In this document: positions 4,348-5,173 of the stretch, piece by piece
How the letters are laid out: each line of letters opens with the position of its first letter
Position numbering within the stretch: the first letter of the stretch is position 1
Source: Jatrophihabitans sp.
Lineage (GTDB): Bacteria; Actinomycetota; Actinomycetes; Mycobacteriales; Jatrophihabitantaceae
DNA length: 5,173 nucleotides
Direction: 5' to 3'
Assembly: GCA_025966255.1 (NCBI GenBank)
Contig: JAOPVG010000320.1
Location: 1 to 5,173, forward strand
Made by a program: the position numbers and the translations under genes
The notes under the pieces: model-generated
Databases searched by the model: none
Seen by the model: the letters and a program-made list of their open reading frames with translations, nothing else
What the model was told of the DNA's origin: nothing

Positions 4348-5173
4348 AGCGCATCGTGATCTGGGGAACCGGGTTCGTCGGCAAGCTCGTCATCGAAGAG
4401 CTGGTGAAGCACCCCGAGTTCGAGCTGGTCGGCGTCGGTGTCTCCAACCCCGACAAGGTCGGCAAGGACGTCGGCGAGATCTGTGGCATCGGCACGACGG
4501 GTGTCATCGCGACCGACGACGTGGACGCCTTAATCGCCCTGCGCCCGGACGCCCTCGTGCACTACGGTCCGACCGCCGCCAAGGCCGACGACAACATCCG
4601 CATCATGTCCGCGTTTCTCCGGGCGGGTATCGACGTGTGTTCGACGGCCATGACGCCGTGGGTATGGCCGGGCATGAAGCAGAACCCCGCGGTATGGATT
4701 GATCCCATCACCGAGGCGTGCGAGGCGGGCGGCTCGTCCTGCTTCACGACCGGCATCGACCCCGGGTTCGCGAATGACCTGATTCCGATGACCCTGATGG
4801 GTTTGTGCGGCGAGGTGAAGCTGGTGCGCGCGCTCGAAATCCTCGACTACGCCAACTACGAGGGCGACTACGAGAACGAGATGGGCATCGGCCGCGAGCC
4901 CGACTTCAAGCCGCTGCTCGAATGGCCCGACATCCTCATCATGTCGTGGGGTGCCACCGTGCCCATGATGGCGCACGCGGTCGGCATCGAACTTGACGAG
5001 ATCACGACTACGTGGGACAAGTGGGTCACTGACGAACCGATCAAGTCGGCGAAGGGAACGATCGAACCCGGCCAGGTCGCCGCGATCCGATTCACGATCA
5101 ACGGCGTCTTCAACGGCGAGACCCGCATCCAGCTCGAGCACGTCAACCGAGTGGGCCCGACCGCGGCGCCCGA
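4344..5173 (+). CDS. Dihydrodipicolinate reductase-like / NAD(P)H-dependent amine dehydrogenase family protein, 5' part
   Basis: The frame opens at ATG 4344 and is still open at the right edge after 276 codons; relatives are ~340-360 residues, so about 75-80 are missing. Residues 1-35 are a Rossmann strand-turn-helix, MKRIVIWGTGFVGKLVIEEL, with GxGxxG at 8-13, for NAD(P). ALRPDALVHYGPTAAKADD continues the nucleotide-binding half. The block CFTTGIDPGFANDLIPMTL and a C-terminal stretch with GTIEPGQVAAIRFTINGVFNG and Glu-His-Val-Asn-Arg match the group annotated as dihydrodipicolinate-reductase-like in mycobacteria and related to 2,4-diaminopentanoate dehydrogenase. True DapB (lysine biosynthesis) is shorter and differs in its HHxxKxDxPSGT motif, which is not seen, so a biosynthetic DapB role is unlikely. 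It overlaps the SDR gene by 4 bp and should share its promoter and KstR-like control. Substrate is unknown. Confidence 0.92.
   Translation, partial: MKRIVIWGTGFVGKLVIEELVKHPEFELVGVGVSNPDKVGKDVGEICGIGTTGVIATDDVDALIALRPDALVHYGPTAAKADDNIRIMSAFLRAGIDVCSTAMTPWVWPGMKQNPAVWIDPITEACEAGGSSCFTTGIDPGFANDLIPMTLMGLCGEVKLVRALEILDYANYEGDYENEMGIGREPDFKPLLEWPDILIMSWGATVPMMAHAVGIELDEITTTWDKWVTDEPIKSAKGTIEPGQVAAIRFTINGVFNGETRIQLEHVNRVGPTAAP

Noticed and set aside
4530..4532. A rare TTA leucine codon in the DapB-like gene, as a possible bldA-type control point.
   Set aside because: TTA also occurs in the XRE-cupin gene, and nothing here points to Streptomyces, where this control is known.

Overview
The window is GC-rich DNA with the gene content of an actinobacterium, most likely of the order Mycobacteriales (Mycobacterium, Rhodococcus, Gordonia, Nocardia). 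The indicators are a PPOX-class F420/FMN oxidoreductase, a DUF664/DinB-type protein, an Excalibur domain, apparently leaderless promoters and a 14-base site matching the KstR operator consensus. The genus cannot be fixed from this stretch. I see no rRNA, tRNA, CRISPR array, insertion sequence or phage gene.

Left part (1-1648). A 5'-truncated DUF664/DinB-family gene runs in from the left edge on the plus strand. It converges on a minus-strand Excalibur Ca-binding module that has no convincing start or signal peptide and looks like a remnant. Next is a complete PAT-like GNAT acetyltransferase (minus strand), divergent from an XRE-cupin regulator (plus strand). The two start codons are about 40 bp apart. 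The gap holds two face-away -10 boxes, each placed for leaderless transcription, framed by an 11-bp inverted repeat with one mismatch. This is probably a self-contained regulator/acetyltransferase switch.

Middle part (1649-2996). About 485 bp after the regulator has no convincing conserved gene. It holds one possible small membrane-protein ORF preceded by a SigF-like promoter. On the minus strand there follows a two-gene unit: a 45-codon gene that reads as the first third of a SnoaL-like ester cyclase, with a strong Shine-Dalgarno, overlapping by ATGA a 156-residue small membrane protein. A stretch of about 260 bp upstream has no recognisable gene.

Right part (2997-5173). A 128-residue PPOX-family oxidoreductase (minus strand) is divergent from a two-gene plus-strand operon: an SDR oxidoreductase, overlapping by ATGA a dihydrodipicolinate-reductase-like (amine dehydrogenase family) protein that runs off the right edge. 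Between a weak -35 and a good -10 of this operon lies an 18-bp palindrome containing an exact TNNAACNNGTTNNA match, the consensus of the TetR-family regulator KstR. The two oxidoreductases may therefore belong to a sterol or lipid catabolic regulon. No whole new defence or mobile system is visible. The most informative signals are regulatory (KstR-like operator, divergent leaderless switch) and two gene fragments (ester cyclase N-terminus, Excalibur C-terminus).
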